Shown here piece by piece: positions 26,172-36,959 of a DNA stretch of 64,000 nucleotides. Positions within the stretch are counted from its first letter, which is position 1; each line of letters opens with the position of its first letter. Source of the DNA: Xanthomonas melonis. Lineage in GTDB: Bacteria > Pseudomonadota > Gammaproteobacteria > Xanthomonadales > Xanthomonadaceae. The stretch covers positions 124,001 through 188,000 of the forward strand of contig NZ_JAJGQH010000004.1 of assembly GCF_020783655.1 (NCBI RefSeq), given 5' to 3'. The notes under the pieces were generated by a model. That model did no database searches. It had not been told where the DNA came from and saw only the letters and a list, made by a program, of their open reading frames with translations. Position numbers and translations under genes: made by a program.

Positions 26172-28274
26172 ATGAAGTTGAGCAGTTTCTCGCCGTTGTC
26201 GCTTGCGTTGGCCATGACGGCCGCGTTGTCGGCCTGTGGTGCCTCGGACCAGGCCCCCAAGGCCGCGCCCGCCGCGCCGCAGGCTGCACCGGCCAGAGTG
26301 GACGTGTCCACGCTGGATGCGCCGATCGTGGCGTTCGGCAGTGGCGACCTGGATCCGTCCATCAAGGCATGCCAGGACTTCAATGGCTTCGTCAACGCCA
26401 GGTGGCTCAAGGCCAACCCGGTGCCGTCCGACCGCAGCAGCTGGGGCAGTTTCGAAGTACTGGCCGAGCGCTCGTTGACCATCCAGCATGCGTTGGTGGA
26501 ACAGCTGGCGCGCGGCAATCTATCGGCCGGCTCGGTCGACGCCAAGATCGCCGATCTATGGCGCACCGGCTCGGACGAAGCGGCCATCGACGCCGCCGGC
26601 ATCGCGCCGTTGCAGCCGCAGTTGCAGGCGATCGATGCGCTGCGCGATGCGCCGGCCATCGCGGCGTGGCTACGCGACAGCTATGCCAAGGGCCAGGGCT
26701 TGGTGTTCTCGTTCGGTGCCAATGCCGACTACAGGAATTCCGAACAGATGATCGCCTATGCGGGGCAGGGCGGTCTGGGCCTGCCCGAGAAGGGCTATTA
26801 CACCGATCCGGCGCAGGCCAGGATCCGCGAGCAGTACGTGGCCTACATCGCACGCGTGCTGGAACTGTCCGGCATCCCGGCGGCGCAGGCGGCAACGCAG
26901 GCCGAGGCGGTGATGGCATTCGAAACGCGGCTGGCCAAGGCCTCGCTGTCGCGGATCGAACTGCGCGACCCGGCCAAGCGCTACAACCCGGTCGATGTGG
27001 CCGGCGCCAACGCGGTGACGCCGCACTTCGACTGGCAGGCCTTCTTCAGCGCGCTCAAGGTACCGGCAGGCACCTTCTCGCTGAGCCAGCCCGGCTATTT
27101 CGCCGAACTCGATGCAATGCTCACCGACACCCCGGTGGAGACCTGGAAGGCCTACCTGCGCTTCCACAGCATCGACGAGGCCGCGCCGTATCTGGCCAAG
27201 CCATTCGAGCAGGCCAACTTCGATTTCTATGCCAAGACGCTGCGCGGTCAGCAGGACATGCTGCCGCGCTGGAAGCGCACCTTGAACGCGGTCAACGAGG
27301 CGATGGGCGAGGCGCTGGGCCAGCTCTACGTGCAGTCCGCCTTCCCCGCCGAATCCAAGGAGCAGATGCAGCAACTGGTGCAGAACCTGTCGGCGGCGCT
27401 CAAGGCGCGGCTGGAAAAGCTCGACTGGATGAGCGCGGAAACCAAGCAGCGCGCGCTGGAAAAGTGGGCCAGCTTCACGCCCAAGATCGGCTACCCGGAC
27501 CAATGGCGCGACTGGTCGGGCCTGCAGACGCGTGGCGACGGATTCCTGGCCAACATGCAGGCCGCCCAGGCGTTCAACTACCGCTACATGCTGGACAAGA
27601 TCGGCAAGCCGGTGGACAAGCGCGAGTGGCATATGACGCCGCAGACGGTGAACGCGTACTACAACGCCACCCGCAACGAGATCGTGTTCCCGGCGGCGAT
27701 CCTGCAACCGCCGTTCTTCGATCCCAAGGCCGATCCGGCCTTGAACTACGGCGGCATCGGCGCGGTGATCGGGCACGAGATGATGCACGGCTACGACGAT
27801 TCCGGCAGCCAGTTCGATGCCAAGGGCAATTTCGCGACCTGGTGGACCGATGCCGACCGCAAGCTGTTCACCCAACGCACCGATCAACTGGTGGCGCAGT
27901 TCGACGGCTACGAGGCGATTCCCGGCGTGCACGTCAAGGGCAAGCTGACCCTGGGCGAAAACATCGGTGACCTGGGGGGCCTGACCGTGGCCTACGATGC
28001 CCTGCAGATGGCGTTGAAGGAGCGGCCGGATGCGAACAAGCCGATCGACGGCTATTCGCAGGACCAGCGCTTCTTCATGAACTGGGCCACGGTATGGCGC
28101 CGCAACTTCACCGCTGGCGAATTGCGCGTGCGCCTGAACACCGACCCGCATGCGCCGGCGAATTTCCGCGCCAACGGGGCGCCTTCGAACATGCCGGCGT
28201 TCGCGCAGGCATTCCAGTGCAAGCCGGGCGATGCGATGGTGCGCGGCGACAAGGACCGCGTCGCGATCTGGTAA
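26172..28274 (+). CDS. pepO: M13-family metallopeptidase, PepO/neprilysin-like lipoprotein
   Basis: 700-residue zinc endopeptidase anchored as a lipoprotein: signal peptide with lipobox LSAC (Cys22), followed by an Ala/Pro linker. The zinc motif HEMMH lies at 535-539 with the third ligand in GENIGD (Glu596, Asp600), and [23 protein letters not shown] is the conserved substrate-cleft segment. The C-terminus ends in the family's CKPG...VAIW. TTGGAG precedes the ATG. Such enzymes degrade small peptides outside the cytoplasm. No partner gene is adjacent; a strong hairpin follows. Confidence 0.92.
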   Translation: MKLSSFSPLSLALAMTAALSACGASDQAPKAAPAAPQAAPARVDVSTLDAPIVAFGSGDLDPSIKACQDFNGFVNARWLKANPVPSDRSSWGSFEVLAERSLTIQHALVEQLARGNLSAGSVDAKIADLWRTGSDEAAIDAAGIAPLQPQLQAIDALRDAPAIAAWLRDSYAKGQGLVFSFGANADYRNSEQMIAYAGQGGLGLPEKGYYTDPAQARIREQYVAYIARVLELSGIPAAQAATQAEAVMAFETRLAKASLSRIELRDPAKRYNPVDVAGANAVTPHFDWQAFFSALKVPAGTFSLSQPGYFAELDAMLTDTPVETWKAYLRFHSIDEAAPYLAKPFEQANFDFYAKTLRGQQDMLPRWKRTLNAVNEAMGEALGQLYVQSAFPAESKEQMQQLVQNLSAALKARLEKLDWMSAETKQRALEKWASFTPKIGYPDQWRDWSGLQTRGDGFLANMQAAQAFNYRYMLDKIGKPVDKREWHMTPQTVNAYYNATRNEIVFPAAILQPPFFDPKADPALNYGGIGAVIGHEMMHGYDDSGSQFDAKGNFATWWTDADRKLFTQRTDQLVAQFDGYEAIPGVHVKGKLTLGENIGDLGGLTVAYDALQMALKERPDANKPIDGYSQDQRFFMNWATVWRRNFTAGELRVRLNTDPHAPANFRANGAPSNMPAFAQAFQCKPGDAMVRGDKDRVAIW

Positions 28275-28290
28275 CCGCGGCATCTCGAAC

Positions 28291-28319
28291 GACCGCGCTC
28301 GCCTCGGGCGAGCGCGGTC
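28291..28319. terminator. 13-base-pair hairpin between convergent genes
   Basis: GACCGCGCTCGCC and GGCGAGCGCGGTC form a perfect stem with loop TCG, 16 bases after the pepO stop and on the exit side of the minus-strand gene that ends at 28431. It could work in both directions; there is no T tract. Confidence 0.6.
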
Positions 28320-28430
28320 GGCCTGCGGCGCCGTAGTGCGGCCACGGCATCTGGATGGCTACCGCCGGATGCGCAGCGCCGAGATCCGCCGGCGCACGCG
28401 AGCGGCGTGCGTCGGCAGCGCACACCCGTG

Positions 28431-28754
28431 TCAGTGCAGGCGGCAGCCGTGCGGCGAGCGGTCGAACGGTTCCGGCGCAGCCCGATCGCCTTGCGCATCG
28501 CCCATCGCGAGCAAGGCGGCCCGTGCCTGCACCCACTCGGGGCGAAGAACCGGCTGCGGCTGCGGGCACTGCACGGTGAGCGCCTGCTGCAGTCGCTGCG
28601 GCCGCAAGCGCTCGTCCTCGGTGGTAGGGACCGGCGGGGCAGTGGCGGCAGTGCAGTGGATGTGGGCACCTGCGTCGATGACGGGGTCGACGAATACCGA
28701 GTCGACGCTGACCGGATCGATGAACAGGCTGTCGGTGAGATCGCGTGTGGCCAT
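28431..28754 (-). CDS. Hypothetical protein, 107 residues
   Basis: A near-consensus ribosome site (AGGAGGTG) lies five bases before the ATG, which decides this start within a longer open frame. The protein begins MATRDLTDSLFIDPVSVDS and shows a short internal echo, FIDPVSVDSVFVDPV, followed by a Pro/Thr-rich linker and a Gln/Arg-rich C-terminal half ending in GCRLH. There is no signal peptide or helix long enough to cross a membrane. I recognise no family. It lies downstream of the chemotaxis operon in the same direction, 175 bases after cheB. Confidence 0.65.
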   Translation of the reverse strand: MATRDLTDSLFIDPVSVDSVFVDPVIDAGAHIHCTAATAPPVPTTEDERLRPQRLQQALTVQCPQPQPVLRPEWVQARAALLAMGDAQGDRAAPEPFDRSPHGCRLH

Positions 28755-28929
28755 GCTGCACCTCCTGTCCCGTGACGGCGGGCGTCGCCGCATCGGGTGA
28801 CCCGCGCAATGCTGGGTCTTCAAGAACGATAGCGGCAGCGGTGGTGGATCTTTAGGGGCTGGCGACCAAGGGTTCCAGTCGCCCGGGGGCATGCATGCCG
28901 GTAGAGCCACGACCACGAGCGCGTGGCAG

Positions 28930-30063
28930 CTACTGCAACTGCGTGACGATCTCGCGCGCCATCGCGCCCAGCGGCAGGATGCGGTCGGCACCGCCGCGCT
29001 TGATCGCTTCCTTGGGCATGCCGAACACGATGCTGGTGTGCTCGTCCTGCGCCACCGTGCGTGCGCCGGCCTGACGCATTTCCAGCAGGCCGGCGGCACC
29101 GTCGTCGCCCATGCCGGTCATGATGATGCCCAGCGCGTTGCTGCCGGCCGCCCGCGCGGCCGAGCGGAACAGCACATCCACCGACGGGCGGTGCCGGTTG
29201 ACCGGCGGGCCTTCCATCACTTCGACGAAGTATTGCGCCCCGCTACGGCGCAACAGCAGGTGCTTGCCTCCCGGTGCGATCAGCGCACGGCCCGGCATGA
29301 CGCGGTCGTTGTTGGCGGCCTCCTTCACTGCGATCTGGCACAGGCCGTCGAGGCGTGCGGCGAAGGCGGCGGTGAACTTTTCCGGCATGTGCTGCACGAT
29401 GACGATGCCCGGGCACACGCGCGGCAGAGCGGTGAGCACTTCTTCCAGCGCCTGGGTGCCGCCGGTGGAGGTGCCGATGGCCACGATGCGCTCGGTGGTC
29501 TGCGCCAGGGCGCGGCCGCTTTGCGCCGGCAGGATCACATCGGCGGTGTGCTTGACCTCGGCCTCCAGCGGCGCGGCGCTGACGCGTGCGGCCAGCCGCT
29601 TGACGTTGGCGCGCGCGGCGCTGCGCACCGTGGCCACCAGTTCATCGGCCGAATCGGTGAGGAATTGCTTGAGCCCCAGGCGCGGCTTGGTCACCACCGC
29701 GACGGCACCGGCCGCCAGCGCATCCATGGTCACGCGCGCACCCTTCTCGGTGAGCGTGGAGCAGATCACCACCGGGGTGGGACGCTCGCTCATGATCTTG
29801 CGCAGGAAGGTGATGCCGTCCATGCGCGGCATCTCCACGTCCAGCACGATCACGTCCGGCCATTGCTGGCGCATCCTCTCGATCGCCAGCAACGGATCGG
29901 CGGCGGTGGCGATCACCTCGATGCCCTGCGCGTCGTTGAGCACGCCCACCAGGACCTGGCGGACGACCGCCGAGTCGTCCACCACCATCGCCTTGATGGT
30001 GTGCGGGGCAGGGGCGGAGGCGGGGCGGTTGAAGGCTGTCGGCACGGCGGATCCTCGGGTCAT
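28930..30063 (-). CDS. cheB: Chemotaxis protein-glutamate methylesterase/deamidase
   Basis: 377 residues: receiver domain with Asp75 ([12 protein letters not shown]), a linker of about 45 residues, then the methylesterase domain with triad Ser199 (GTSTGG), His225 (VQHMPEKF) and Asp321 (TGMGDDG). It removes methyl groups from chemoreceptors and is activated by CheA phosphorylation. It overlaps the cheR stop by four bases and is the last gene of the operon. All catalytic residues are present. Confidence 0.96.
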   Translation of the reverse strand: MTRGSAVPTAFNRPASAPAPHTIKAMVVDDSAVVRQVLVGVLNDAQGIEVIATAADPLLAIERMRQQWPDVIVLDVEMPRMDGITFLRKIMSERPTPVVICSTLTEKGARVTMDALAAGAVAVVTKPRLGLKQFLTDSADELVATVRSAARANVKRLAARVSAAPLEAEVKHTADVILPAQSGRALAQTTERIVAIGTSTGGTQALEEVLTALPRVCPGIVIVQHMPEKFTAAFAARLDGLCQIAVKEAANNDRVMPGRALIAPGGKHLLLRRSGAQYFVEVMEGPPVNRHRPSVDVLFRSAARAAGSNALGIIMTGMGDDGAAGLLEMRQAGARTVAQDEHTSIVFGMPKEAIKRGGADRILPLGAMAREIVTQLQ

Positions 30064-30866
30064 GCCTTACGGAAGATCGAGGGTGCCACCTGGACCAGAT
30101 CGATGTCGAGTTCGCTCAGGCTTTCCGAATGGCCGATACAGAAGTAGCCGCCCGACTTCAGGTTGGCGAGTACACGCAGGATCACTTCGCGCTTGGTCTG
30201 GCCGTTGAAATAGATCATGACATTGCGCAGGAAGATCGCATCGAAGCTGCCCAGTGCGGGCAGCGCGGCATTGAGATTGGCATGCACGAACTGCACGCGC
30301 TCGCGCAGGCGCCGCTCCACCAGCAAGGTGCCGGCGTACTCGCCCTGGCCACGCAGGCAGTAGCGCTTGAGATAGGGCTGCGGAATGCCGTCGATGCGCT
30401 GCAGCGCGTAGTGCCCGGTACGCGCCTTGGCCAGCACGCGGGTGCTGATGTCGGTACCCACCACGTCGAACGGGCGCCCCTGCAAGGTGTCGTCCAGCAC
30501 CATCGCCATGCTGTAGGCCTCTTCGCCGCTGGAGCTGGCCGCGCTCCAGCACCGCAACGGCAACCCGCCGCGGTGCTCGCCTGCCAGCTTGCGCAGCAGG
30601 TCGAAATGCTTGGGCTCGCGGAAGAAATAGGTTTCGTTGGTGGTCAGCAGATCGATCGCGGTCTGGATCTCGGCGCGGTCCTGGCGGCTTTCCAGCAGCT
30701 GCAGATACTGCGTGTAGCTGTTGAACTGATGTTCGCGCAGGCGCTTGCCCAAGCGGCCGCACAGCATGGCTTTCTTGCCGGAGGAAATGCTGATGCCGGC
30801 CGCCTCGAAGATGAAGCGCTGGAAGCGGCCGAACTCCTGCTCGGTGATGGCAGTGGCGGTACTCAT
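30060..30866 (-). CDS. cheR: Chemotaxis protein methyltransferase
   Basis: 268-residue SAM-dependent methyltransferase acting on receptor glutamates. The N-terminal helical domain (residues 1-85) is followed by [12 protein letters not shown], the SAM-binding [17 protein letters not shown] and [10 protein letters not shown]. It lies four bases after the EAL-type regulator gene and overlaps cheB. The target receptor is probably the poly-repeat MCP two genes upstream, which lacks a C-terminal NWETF-type tether, so CheR would have to bind the helical bundle directly. Confidence 0.96.
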   Translation of the reverse strand: MSTATAITEQEFGRFQRFIFEAAGISISSGKKAMLCGRLGKRLREHQFNSYTQYLQLLESRQDRAEIQTAIDLLTTNETYFFREPKHFDLLRKLAGEHRGGLPLRCWSAASSSGEEAYSMAMVLDDTLQGRPFDVVGTDISTRVLAKARTGHYALQRIDGIPQPYLKRYCLRGQGEYAGTLLVERRLRERVQFVHANLNAALPALGSFDAIFLRNVMIYFNGQTKREVILRVLANLKSGGYFCIGHSESLSELDIDLVQVAPSIFRKA

Positions 30867-30869
30867 GGC

Positions 30870-32153
30870 TCAGGCCACATCCGCATCGGCGGAGAAGGAA
30901 CCATCGCTCAGGCGCGCGATGCGCACGGCGTGCTCGCGCCACCAGTCCGACAGCATCGGCCCCGGCATCGGCGAGCCCATCAGGTAGCCTTGCGCCAGAT
31001 CGCAGCCCAGCTCGCGCAGCAGGCGCCAGTCGTCGGGCGTTTCCACCCCTTCGGCCACTGCAGTCAGCTCCAGCCGGTGCGCCAGTTCCAGCGTGGATTC
31101 GAGCACGGTGCGCTGGCTGCGGCTGCGATGGGCGGCCTGCACGAAGCTGCGGTCCAGCTTGAGTTCGGTGAACGGAATGCTGGCCAGGCGCTGCAGCGAC
31201 GAAAAGCCGGTGCCGTAATCGTCGATGGACAGCCCGAAGCCGTGCAGGCGCAGGCGCGCCAGCATGCTCAGTGCGTTGGCCGGCTCCACGATGGCGCTCT
31301 CGGTCAATTCCAGCACCAGGTCAGCCGGGCTCAGGCCGTTGTCGGCCAGCTTGGCGCACAGCTGTTCGAGGAAATCCTGCTCGCTCAGCAGGTTCGGCGA
31401 CAGGTTCAACGCCAGGCTCAGCTGAAAGCCTTCCTCGCGCCAGTCCACCATCTGCGCAATGGCCTTGTCGATCACCTGCTGGGTCAGCGCGTGGATCAGT
31501 CCCTCACGTTCGGCCAGCGGAATGAAACGGTCCGGCCCGATCATGTCGCCCTGCGGGCGGCGCCAGCGCGCCAAGGCTTCCACGCCACGCAGCCGGCCGT
31601 CCTTCAGGTCGAGCTTGGGCTGGTACGCCACGCGGATCTCGCCGCGGCGCATGGCACGGTCCAGCCGCGAGGCGGCTGCGCCCCCGCTGGACATCAGTGG
31701 CGAGATCGCCGCCGACCGCGCTGCCGGCGTCGCACCGGCGGAGGCAGGTTCGCATTCCAGCACGGCGGCCAGGTCCTGCAGGTTCATCGGCTTTTCGATG
31801 CCGCCCAGCACGCGCACCCCGGCGCTGCGGCTGAGCTGCATCACCGCGTCGATCAGCGCGCCGCCGCGTTGCGACACCACCACCACCGGCACGGTGTACT
31901 GGCCGCGTGCCAAGGCGTCGAGCAACTGCACGCCGTCCATGCCGGGCATTTCCAGATCGACCAGCAGCAGCGAAGGTGCGTTGGCGCGGCTCAACCAGTC
32001 CAATGCGGCATGACCATCAGCGGCGCCCTCGACCACGTTGGCGCCAAGCTGGCGGCACAGCGCCATGGCGTGTTCGCGCTGGACCACGCTGTCGTCGACG
32101 ACCAGCACCGGGCCGGCCAGCGTACAGTTGCAGGAGAGAAGAACAGGGCGCAT
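30870..32153 (-). CDS. Receiver-EAL protein, candidate cyclic di-GMP phosphodiesterase regulated by CheA
   Basis: 427 residues: an N-terminal receiver with Asp66 (LLLVDLEMPGMDG), then a full EAL domain. EAL is at 192-194 in GVEALARW, with IDDYGTGFSS, ELKLDRSFV and AVAEGVET all intact, so catalytic activity is expected. Lacking an HTH or GGDEF domain, it should act by lowering cyclic di-GMP when phosphorylated. The ATG of MRPVLLSCN follows an AGGA site; longer frames add Pro/Trp-rich residues unlike a receiver. Its place between cheW and cheR suggests CheA as the phosphodonor, linking chemotaxis to second-messenger control of motility. Confidence 0.9.
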   Translation of the reverse strand: MRPVLLSCNCTLAGPVLVVDDSVVQREHAMALCRQLGANVVEGAADGHAALDWLSRANAPSLLLVDLEMPGMDGVQLLDALARGQYTVPVVVVSQRGGALIDAVMQLSRSAGVRVLGGIEKPMNLQDLAAVLECEPASAGATPAARSAAISPLMSSGGAAASRLDRAMRRGEIRVAYQPKLDLKDGRLRGVEALARWRRPQGDMIGPDRFIPLAEREGLIHALTQQVIDKAIAQMVDWREEGFQLSLALNLSPNLLSEQDFLEQLCAKLADNGLSPADLVLELTESAIVEPANALSMLARLRLHGFGLSIDDYGTGFSSLQRLASIPFTELKLDRSFVQAAHRSRSQRTVLESTLELAHRLELTAVAEGVETPDDWRLLRELGCDLAQGYLMGSPMPGPMLSDWWREHAVRIARLSDGSFSADADVA

Positions 32154-32178
32154 GGGAATCCTGGCGAGCATCCGAGAG

Positions 32179-32694
32179 TCAGGCCGCCAGTGCGGCGGCG
32201 GGGAGCTGGGCCAGTGCATCCTGGCCCAGTACGGCATCGGCATCGAGCAGGATCACGAAGCGCTCGCCGATCTTGCCCATGGCATGGATGAAATCGCGCG
32301 CAACCCCGGTACCGAAGCTGGGCGCCTGGACGATGTCTTCGGCTGCGATCTCCAGCACTTCGCTGACCGCATCGACCAACAGGCCGAGCACCTGGTGCCC
32401 GTCGCCATGGGCGATCTCCACGATCACGATGCAACTGCGCTTGGTGATCGCGCTGGCGCTACGGCCGACGCGCTGCTGCAGATCCACCACCGGCACCACC
32501 GTCCCGCGCAGGTTGATCACCCCACGCAGGGCGGACGGCATCATCGGCACATCGGTCGGTACGCGGTACTCGATGATTTCCTTGATGCCGAGAATGCCCA
32601 GGCCGAACATCTCCTTGCCCAACGAAAACGTCAGGTATTGCTGCGGCGCCGTGGGCGAAGGCGCATCGGCGGACGCGCTGCTGTGCGGTTGCAT
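32179..32694 (-). CDS. cheW: Chemotaxis coupling protein CheW
   Basis: 171-residue adaptor that joins CheA to chemoreceptors. A short Ala/Pro N-terminal tail leads into a complete CheW domain: YLTFSLGKEMFGLGI, YRVPTDVPMMPSALRGVINLRG and VVPVVDL, and a final LLDADAVL. The ATG has AAGGAG seven bases upstream; the much longer frame in this phase runs through the receptor gene and is an artefact. It lies 11 bases after the receptor gene. Confidence 0.95.
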   Translation of the reverse strand: MQPHSSASADAPSPTAPQQYLTFSLGKEMFGLGILGIKEIIEYRVPTDVPMMPSALRGVINLRGTVVPVVDLQQRVGRSASAITKRSCIVIVEIAHGDGHQVLGLLVDAVSEVLEIAAEDIVQAPSFGTGVARDFIHAMGKIGERFVILLDADAVLGQDALAQLPAAALAA

Positions 32695-32705
32695 CGTCGG
32701 CTCCT

Positions 32706-34850
32706 TCAGAAACTGGCGAACTGCGATTCGTCGATGGCATCGGCAGTGGCGGCCACCACGCCGATCTGGCGCACATTGGTACGCCGTGCCGGTGCATGGG
32801 CGGCCACCGGCTGGCTGGCCTGCGTCGTCCGACGCGGCCCCGACCGGCCGGCCGGGCGTCCGCCATTGCCCAGCCGGAAGAAGCCCATCAGCTGCTGCAG
32901 CTGTTCGGCCTGCGCGCTCATCTCCTCCGAGGTGGCGGCCAGTTCCTCGGCGTTGGCCGCGGCCGACTGCGTGGTCTGGTTCAATTGCCCCACGGCGGTA
33001 TTGATCTGGCTGACCCCGGCAGTCTGTTCTTCCGAAGCGGCGGCGATCTCCTGCACCAGATCGGAGGTGCGGCGGATCGAGGGCACCATCTCGCCCAGTA
33101 CGCGGCCGGCGCTTTCGGCCAGTTCCACGCTGGAGCCGGCCACCTCGCCGATTTCCTGCGCGGCGATCTGGCTGCGTTCGGCCAGCTTGCGCACTTCCGC
33201 GGCGACCACCGCAAAGCCCTTGCCATGCTCGCCGGCACGCGCGGCCTCGATGGCGGCGTTGAGCGCCAGCAGGTTGGTCTGGTAGGCGATGTCGTCGATG
33301 ATGCCGATCTTCTTGGCGATGTCCTTCATCGCCACCACGGTGGCGCGCACGGTGTCGCCGCCGTCGGCCGCTTCGCTGGCGGCCTTGGCGGCCATGCTGT
33401 CGGTGACCCGCGCGTTTTCGGTGTTCTGCGCGATGGAGGCGGTCATCTGCTCCAGCGAGGCGCTGGTCTCTTCCACGCCGGCGGCCTGTTCGCTGGCGGC
33501 CTGGGCCAGCGCCTGTGCGGTGGCACTGACCTCTTCGGAGGCGCTGGCCAGGTTCTCGGCGTTGCGGTTGACCTCGTCGACGATCTCGGTGAGGCGGCTC
33601 ATGGTGGTGTTGACGTAGCGCTGCATGTCGGCGAATGCGCCTTCGTAGCGGCCTTCCACGGTATGGGTGAGATCGCCCTCGGCCATGGCGCCCATCACCT
33701 GGATCACCTCCGAGATGCTGCGCAGGTTGCCGCGCGCGCGCTCCACGGTCTCGTTGATGAAGGCCTTCTTGCCCGGCAACTGCGCCAGCGGCGCATCGAA
33801 GTTGCCGCGGCCGAATTCGGCCATCACGCCCATCGCCAGTTTCTTCACCGCGATATGCGCGCCGACCATCTGGTTGATGCCCAGCGCCATGCTGCGGAAA
33901 TCGCCATCGAAGCGGCTGATGTCGATCACCACGTCGATGTCGCCGGCCTCGTGTTCGGCAGACATATGGTTGATCTGGCCGATCAGTCCGGTGAGATTGC
34001 CGCGCACCTGCTCGATGATTTCGTTGATGAAGCGCTTCTTGCCCGGCAGCAGCGGCAGCTGCGCGGTGAAGTTGCCGCGACCGAACTCGCCCACGCAGGC
34101 GATGGCCTGCTTCTTGACCGCGATATGGCCGGCCACCATCGCGTTGATGCCTTCGGCCATGCGGCGGAAATCGCCGGTGAAACGCTGGGTGTCGATGACC
34201 ACGTCGATATCGCCGGCATCGTGCTCGGCCGACATGCGGTTGACCTCGGCGACCAGGCCGGTGAGGTTGCCGCGGATCTGGTCGACGATCTCGTTGATGA
34301 AGGCTTTCTTGCCCGGCAACCGTTCCAGTTCCGCCGAGAAGTTGCCGCGGCCGAACTCGGCCACACAGGCCATCGCCTGCTTCTTGACTGCGATATGGCT
34401 GGCCACCATGCGGTTGATGCCGTCGCCCATGGCGCGGAAATCGCCTTCGAAGCGCGCCACGTCGATGCGCGCATCGATCTCGCCGGCATCGTGTTCGCGC
34501 GAGACGCGAATGATCTCCTCGTTGACGTGGCGGATGCCGCTTTGCACCTTGCGCAGCCCGCGCAACACGTCGCCGGCCTGCTCGTCGCGATCCTGCGGCA
34601 GGGCGACATCGAAATTGCCGCGCGAGAAGGCATCCAGCGTCGTGGTGGCCAGGTCCAGCGAACCGTTGACCAGGCGAATGGCCCATGCCAGCAGTACGCC
34701 GCTGACCAGCGCGGCGACCACGCTGGCGGCCAGCAGGGCGGCATGCGAGAGCGTCAGCGCGAAGCCGGCGACGATCACGAGAACGGGCAGGGCAACGGCC
34801 AGTGCGGCGGTGAACCACAACTGCGTGGCGATCGGAAGACGGTGTGACAT
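32706..34850 (-). CDS. Methyl-accepting chemotaxis protein with triplicated HAMP-like module
   Basis: 714 residues. Two helices (about 12-31 and 38-60) with almost no periplasmic loop indicate that no external ligand domain exists. A first HAMP-like segment is followed by three tandem 90-residue units (120-209, 210-299, 300-389), each with HDAGDID..GDFR, GIN.MV..HIAVKK, EFGRGNF and LPGKK.FINE. The signalling hairpin tip [30 protein letters not shown] is complete and flanked by methylation helices. There is no C-terminal pentapeptide for CheR/CheB docking. It sits between cheA and cheW. The stimulus is probably cytoplasmic or membrane-borne; that is inference. Confidence 0.92.
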   Translation of the reverse strand: MSHRLPIATQLWFTAALAVALPVLVIVAGFALTLSHAALLAASVVAALVSGVLLAWAIRLVNGSLDLATTTLDAFSRGNFDVALPQDRDEQAGDVLRGLRKVQSGIRHVNEEIIRVSREHDAGEIDARIDVARFEGDFRAMGDGINRMVASHIAVKKQAMACVAEFGRGNFSAELERLPGKKAFINEIVDQIRGNLTGLVAEVNRMSAEHDAGDIDVVIDTQRFTGDFRRMAEGINAMVAGHIAVKKQAIACVGEFGRGNFTAQLPLLPGKKRFINEIIEQVRGNLTGLIGQINHMSAEHEAGDIDVVIDISRFDGDFRSMALGINQMVGAHIAVKKLAMGVMAEFGRGNFDAPLAQLPGKKAFINETVERARGNLRSISEVIQVMGAMAEGDLTHTVEGRYEGAFADMQRYVNTTMSRLTEIVDEVNRNAENLASASEEVSATAQALAQAASEQAAGVEETSASLEQMTASIAQNTENARVTDSMAAKAASEAADGGDTVRATVVAMKDIAKKIGIIDDIAYQTNLLALNAAIEAARAGEHGKGFAVVAAEVRKLAERSQIAAQEIGEVAGSSVELAESAGRVLGEMVPSIRRTSDLVQEIAAASEEQTAGVSQINTAVGQLNQTTQSAAANAEELAATSEEMSAQAEQLQQLMGFFRLGNGGRPAGRSGPRRTTQASQPVAAHAPARRTNVRQIGVVAATADAIDESQFASF
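33684..34493 (-). repeat. Three tandem 270-base units inside the chemoreceptor gene
   Basis: Units span 34224-34493, 33954-34223 and 33684-33953, each coding for exactly 90 residues with no insertion or deletion between them. The most constant parts encode HIAVKK, EFGRGNF and LPGKK. The exact equal length argues for duplication of a unit rather than independent domains. Confidence 0.9.
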
Positions 34851-34940
34851 GGCGGTAGCTTCCTGGGGTCAGGGAACAACGTGACGAACGGTTTGTTGGC
34901 CAGCGATGACGCCGGATATCAACAGCGGTGGTGCAGGCAC

Positions 34941-36941
34941 TCAGGCGGCCAGCGCGTCCTGCTGCGGGTGCAACTGCTGGATCAGGCTGGGCACATCCAG
35001 GATCAGCGCGACATCGCCGCTGCCCAGAATGCTCGAGCCGCTGATGCCCTTGACCTGCGCGAACACCTTCGACAGCGGCTTGATCACCGTCTGCCATTCG
35101 CCCAGCAGGGTGTCCACCACCAGGCCGAAGCGCTGCGCGCCCTGGCGGATCACCACGATGCTCTCGCGGGCCGGCGTCTTGCCGCCAAGTGCGAACAGCT
35201 CGCGCAGACGCACATAGGGCAGCACGCTGCCGCGCAGGTCGATGTAGTCGCTGGCGTAGTCGGGTGCGAACTCCACGCATTCCTCCACCACGTCCAGCGG
35301 CACCACGAACACCGACTTGCCCACGCCCACCTGGAACCCGTTGATGATGGCCAGGGTCAACGGCAGGCGGACCGAAATGGTGGTGCCCAGCCCGGCGGCG
35401 CTGTCGATCTCCACGGTGCCACGCAGCGCGGTGATGTTGCGCTTGACCACGTCCATGCCGACGCCGCGGCCGGACAGGTTGGTGACCTTTTCTGCGGTGG
35501 AGAACCCCGGCTCGAAGATCATGGCGAAGACCTCGCGGTCGCTGAGCTGGCGGCCGGGTTCGACCAGGCCGCGTTCCAGCGCCTTGGCCAGGATCTTGTC
35601 GCGATTGAGCCCGCCACCATCGTCGGTGATCTCGATGACGATGCTGCCGGAGTCATGGTAGGCGTTGAGGCCCACGGTGCCGCGCGCGGGCTTGCCGCGC
35701 GCCACGCGCACCTCGGCCGGTTCGATGCCGTGATCCATCGCATTGCGCACCAGGTGGGTGAGCGGGTCGCCGATCTTTTCCACCACCGACTTGTCCAGTT
35801 CGGTGTCTTCGCCGGCCACCACCAGCGCGATGTCCTTGCCCAGCTCGCGGGCCACATCGTGCACCACGCGCTGGAAGCGGCTGAAGGTGCCGCCGATCTT
35901 GACCATGCGCAGCTGCAGCGCGCTTTCGCGCACCTCTTCCACCAGCCCGGCCAGGATCGAGGCCGATTCCAGCAGCTGCGCGTCGCCGCTGCGCTGCGCG
36001 TTGGCGTTGGTGCTGGCCACGGCGATGATGAGTTCGCCCACCAGATCGATCATGCGATCGAGCTTGTCCGCATCCACCCGGATCGAGCGCGCGTCGGCAC
36101 CGCCGCGCGCACCGGACTCCGGCGCTGGACGCGGCGCTGCCGGTGCGGCCGCGGGCACGTTGGCCAGCGTCGCAACCGTCACCGGTGCGCTGGCCAGCAG
36201 TGCGGCGGCGTCGGCCGGTGCCGGAACGGCGGCGATCTGCAGGTCGCAATCGTCGCGCACGAATTCGAATACGTCGTCGATGGCAGCACGGTCGGCGTCG
36301 CTGCGCAGCAGGATCCGGAAGCCCAGGTAGTTGGCCTCCGGGTCGAGATCCTCGAAGGCGGGCAACTGGCTGTCGTCGGTGTCGATCGACTCGACCGAGC
36401 CCAGGCTGCGCAGGTTGCGGATCAGCTTGAGCGGGGAATTGCCGAAGCGCAGCGCATCGGCGAACAGTTTCAGGTCGATGCGCCAGTAACCGCTCTGTTT
36501 TTCCGGGGTGCTGTGCTGCGCGACGGCCGCGGTGACGCCACAGCCGCTGCCTTGCAGGTAGGTCTGCAACTGCGCCAGCAGCGGCTCGGCTTCGGCGGCC
36601 AATGCCGCCGCATCGGCATGGCCGGGGTCGGCCGCAGTTTCCACCAGGGCGTGGATATGGTCGCAGCACACCAGCAGCAGCGCGATCAGTTCCGAACTCA
36701 GCGTCAGCGCTTCATCGCGCACCAGGTCCAGCACGCTCTCCACCACGTGGGTAAAGCCCACCAACTGCGGCAGATCGAACAGACCGCCCGAGCCCTTGAT
36801 GGTATGCGCGGCGCGGAAGATTGCGTTGACCGCATCCGGCGAGGATTCGCCACGCTCGGCTTCGAGCAGATGGCGTTCCATGTCCTCGAGCAGATCCCGG
36901 CTCTCGGCCAGGAAGGTCTGCATCAGCTGATTCATGTCCAT
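34941..36941 (-). CDS. cheA: Chemotaxis histidine kinase CheA
   Basis: 666 residues. The Hpt domain has phospho-acceptor His46 in RAAHTIKGSGGL. A second region (about 185-265) fits the P2/CheY-binding type, then an Ala/Pro linker leads to the dimerisation helices, an ATPase domain with HLVRNAMDHGIEP, ITDDGGGLNRDKI and GRGVGMDVVK, and a C-terminal CheW-like domain. It transfers phosphate to CheB and response regulators. It is the second gene of the operon, 18 bases after the STAS gene. No cheY is next to it, so its motor-directed partner must be elsewhere. Confidence 0.95.
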   Translation of the reverse strand: MDMNQLMQTFLAESRDLLEDMERHLLEAERGESSPDAVNAIFRAAHTIKGSGGLFDLPQLVGFTHVVESVLDLVRDEALTLSSELIALLLVCCDHIHALVETAADPGHADAAALAAEAEPLLAQLQTYLQGSGCGVTAAVAQHSTPEKQSGYWRIDLKLFADALRFGNSPLKLIRNLRSLGSVESIDTDDSQLPAFEDLDPEANYLGFRILLRSDADRAAIDDVFEFVRDDCDLQIAAVPAPADAAALLASAPVTVATLANVPAAAPAAPRPAPESGARGGADARSIRVDADKLDRMIDLVGELIIAVASTNANAQRSGDAQLLESASILAGLVEEVRESALQLRMVKIGGTFSRFQRVVHDVARELGKDIALVVAGEDTELDKSVVEKIGDPLTHLVRNAMDHGIEPAEVRVARGKPARGTVGLNAYHDSGSIVIEITDDGGGLNRDKILAKALERGLVEPGRQLSDREVFAMIFEPGFSTAEKVTNLSGRGVGMDVVKRNITALRGTVEIDSAAGLGTTISVRLPLTLAIINGFQVGVGKSVFVVPLDVVEECVEFAPDYASDYIDLRGSVLPYVRLRELFALGGKTPARESIVVIRQGAQRFGLVVDTLLGEWQTVIKPLSKVFAQVKGISGSSILGSGDVALILDVPSLIQQLHPQQDALAA

Positions 36942-36959
36942 GCGCGCGTCACCGGTCCG

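Noticed and set aside
23861-26659. A 932-codon minus-strand open frame running through nfi and antisense to gpmA and pepO.
   Set aside because: Only the last 235 residues (endonuclease V) match a protein family; the rest is antisense to well-recognised genes and reflects high G+C codon bias.
32179-35280. A 1033-codon minus-strand frame covering cheW, the chemoreceptor and the end of cheA.
   Set aside because: Only the C-terminal 171 codons are cheW; the remainder is an out-of-frame shadow of the receptor gene.
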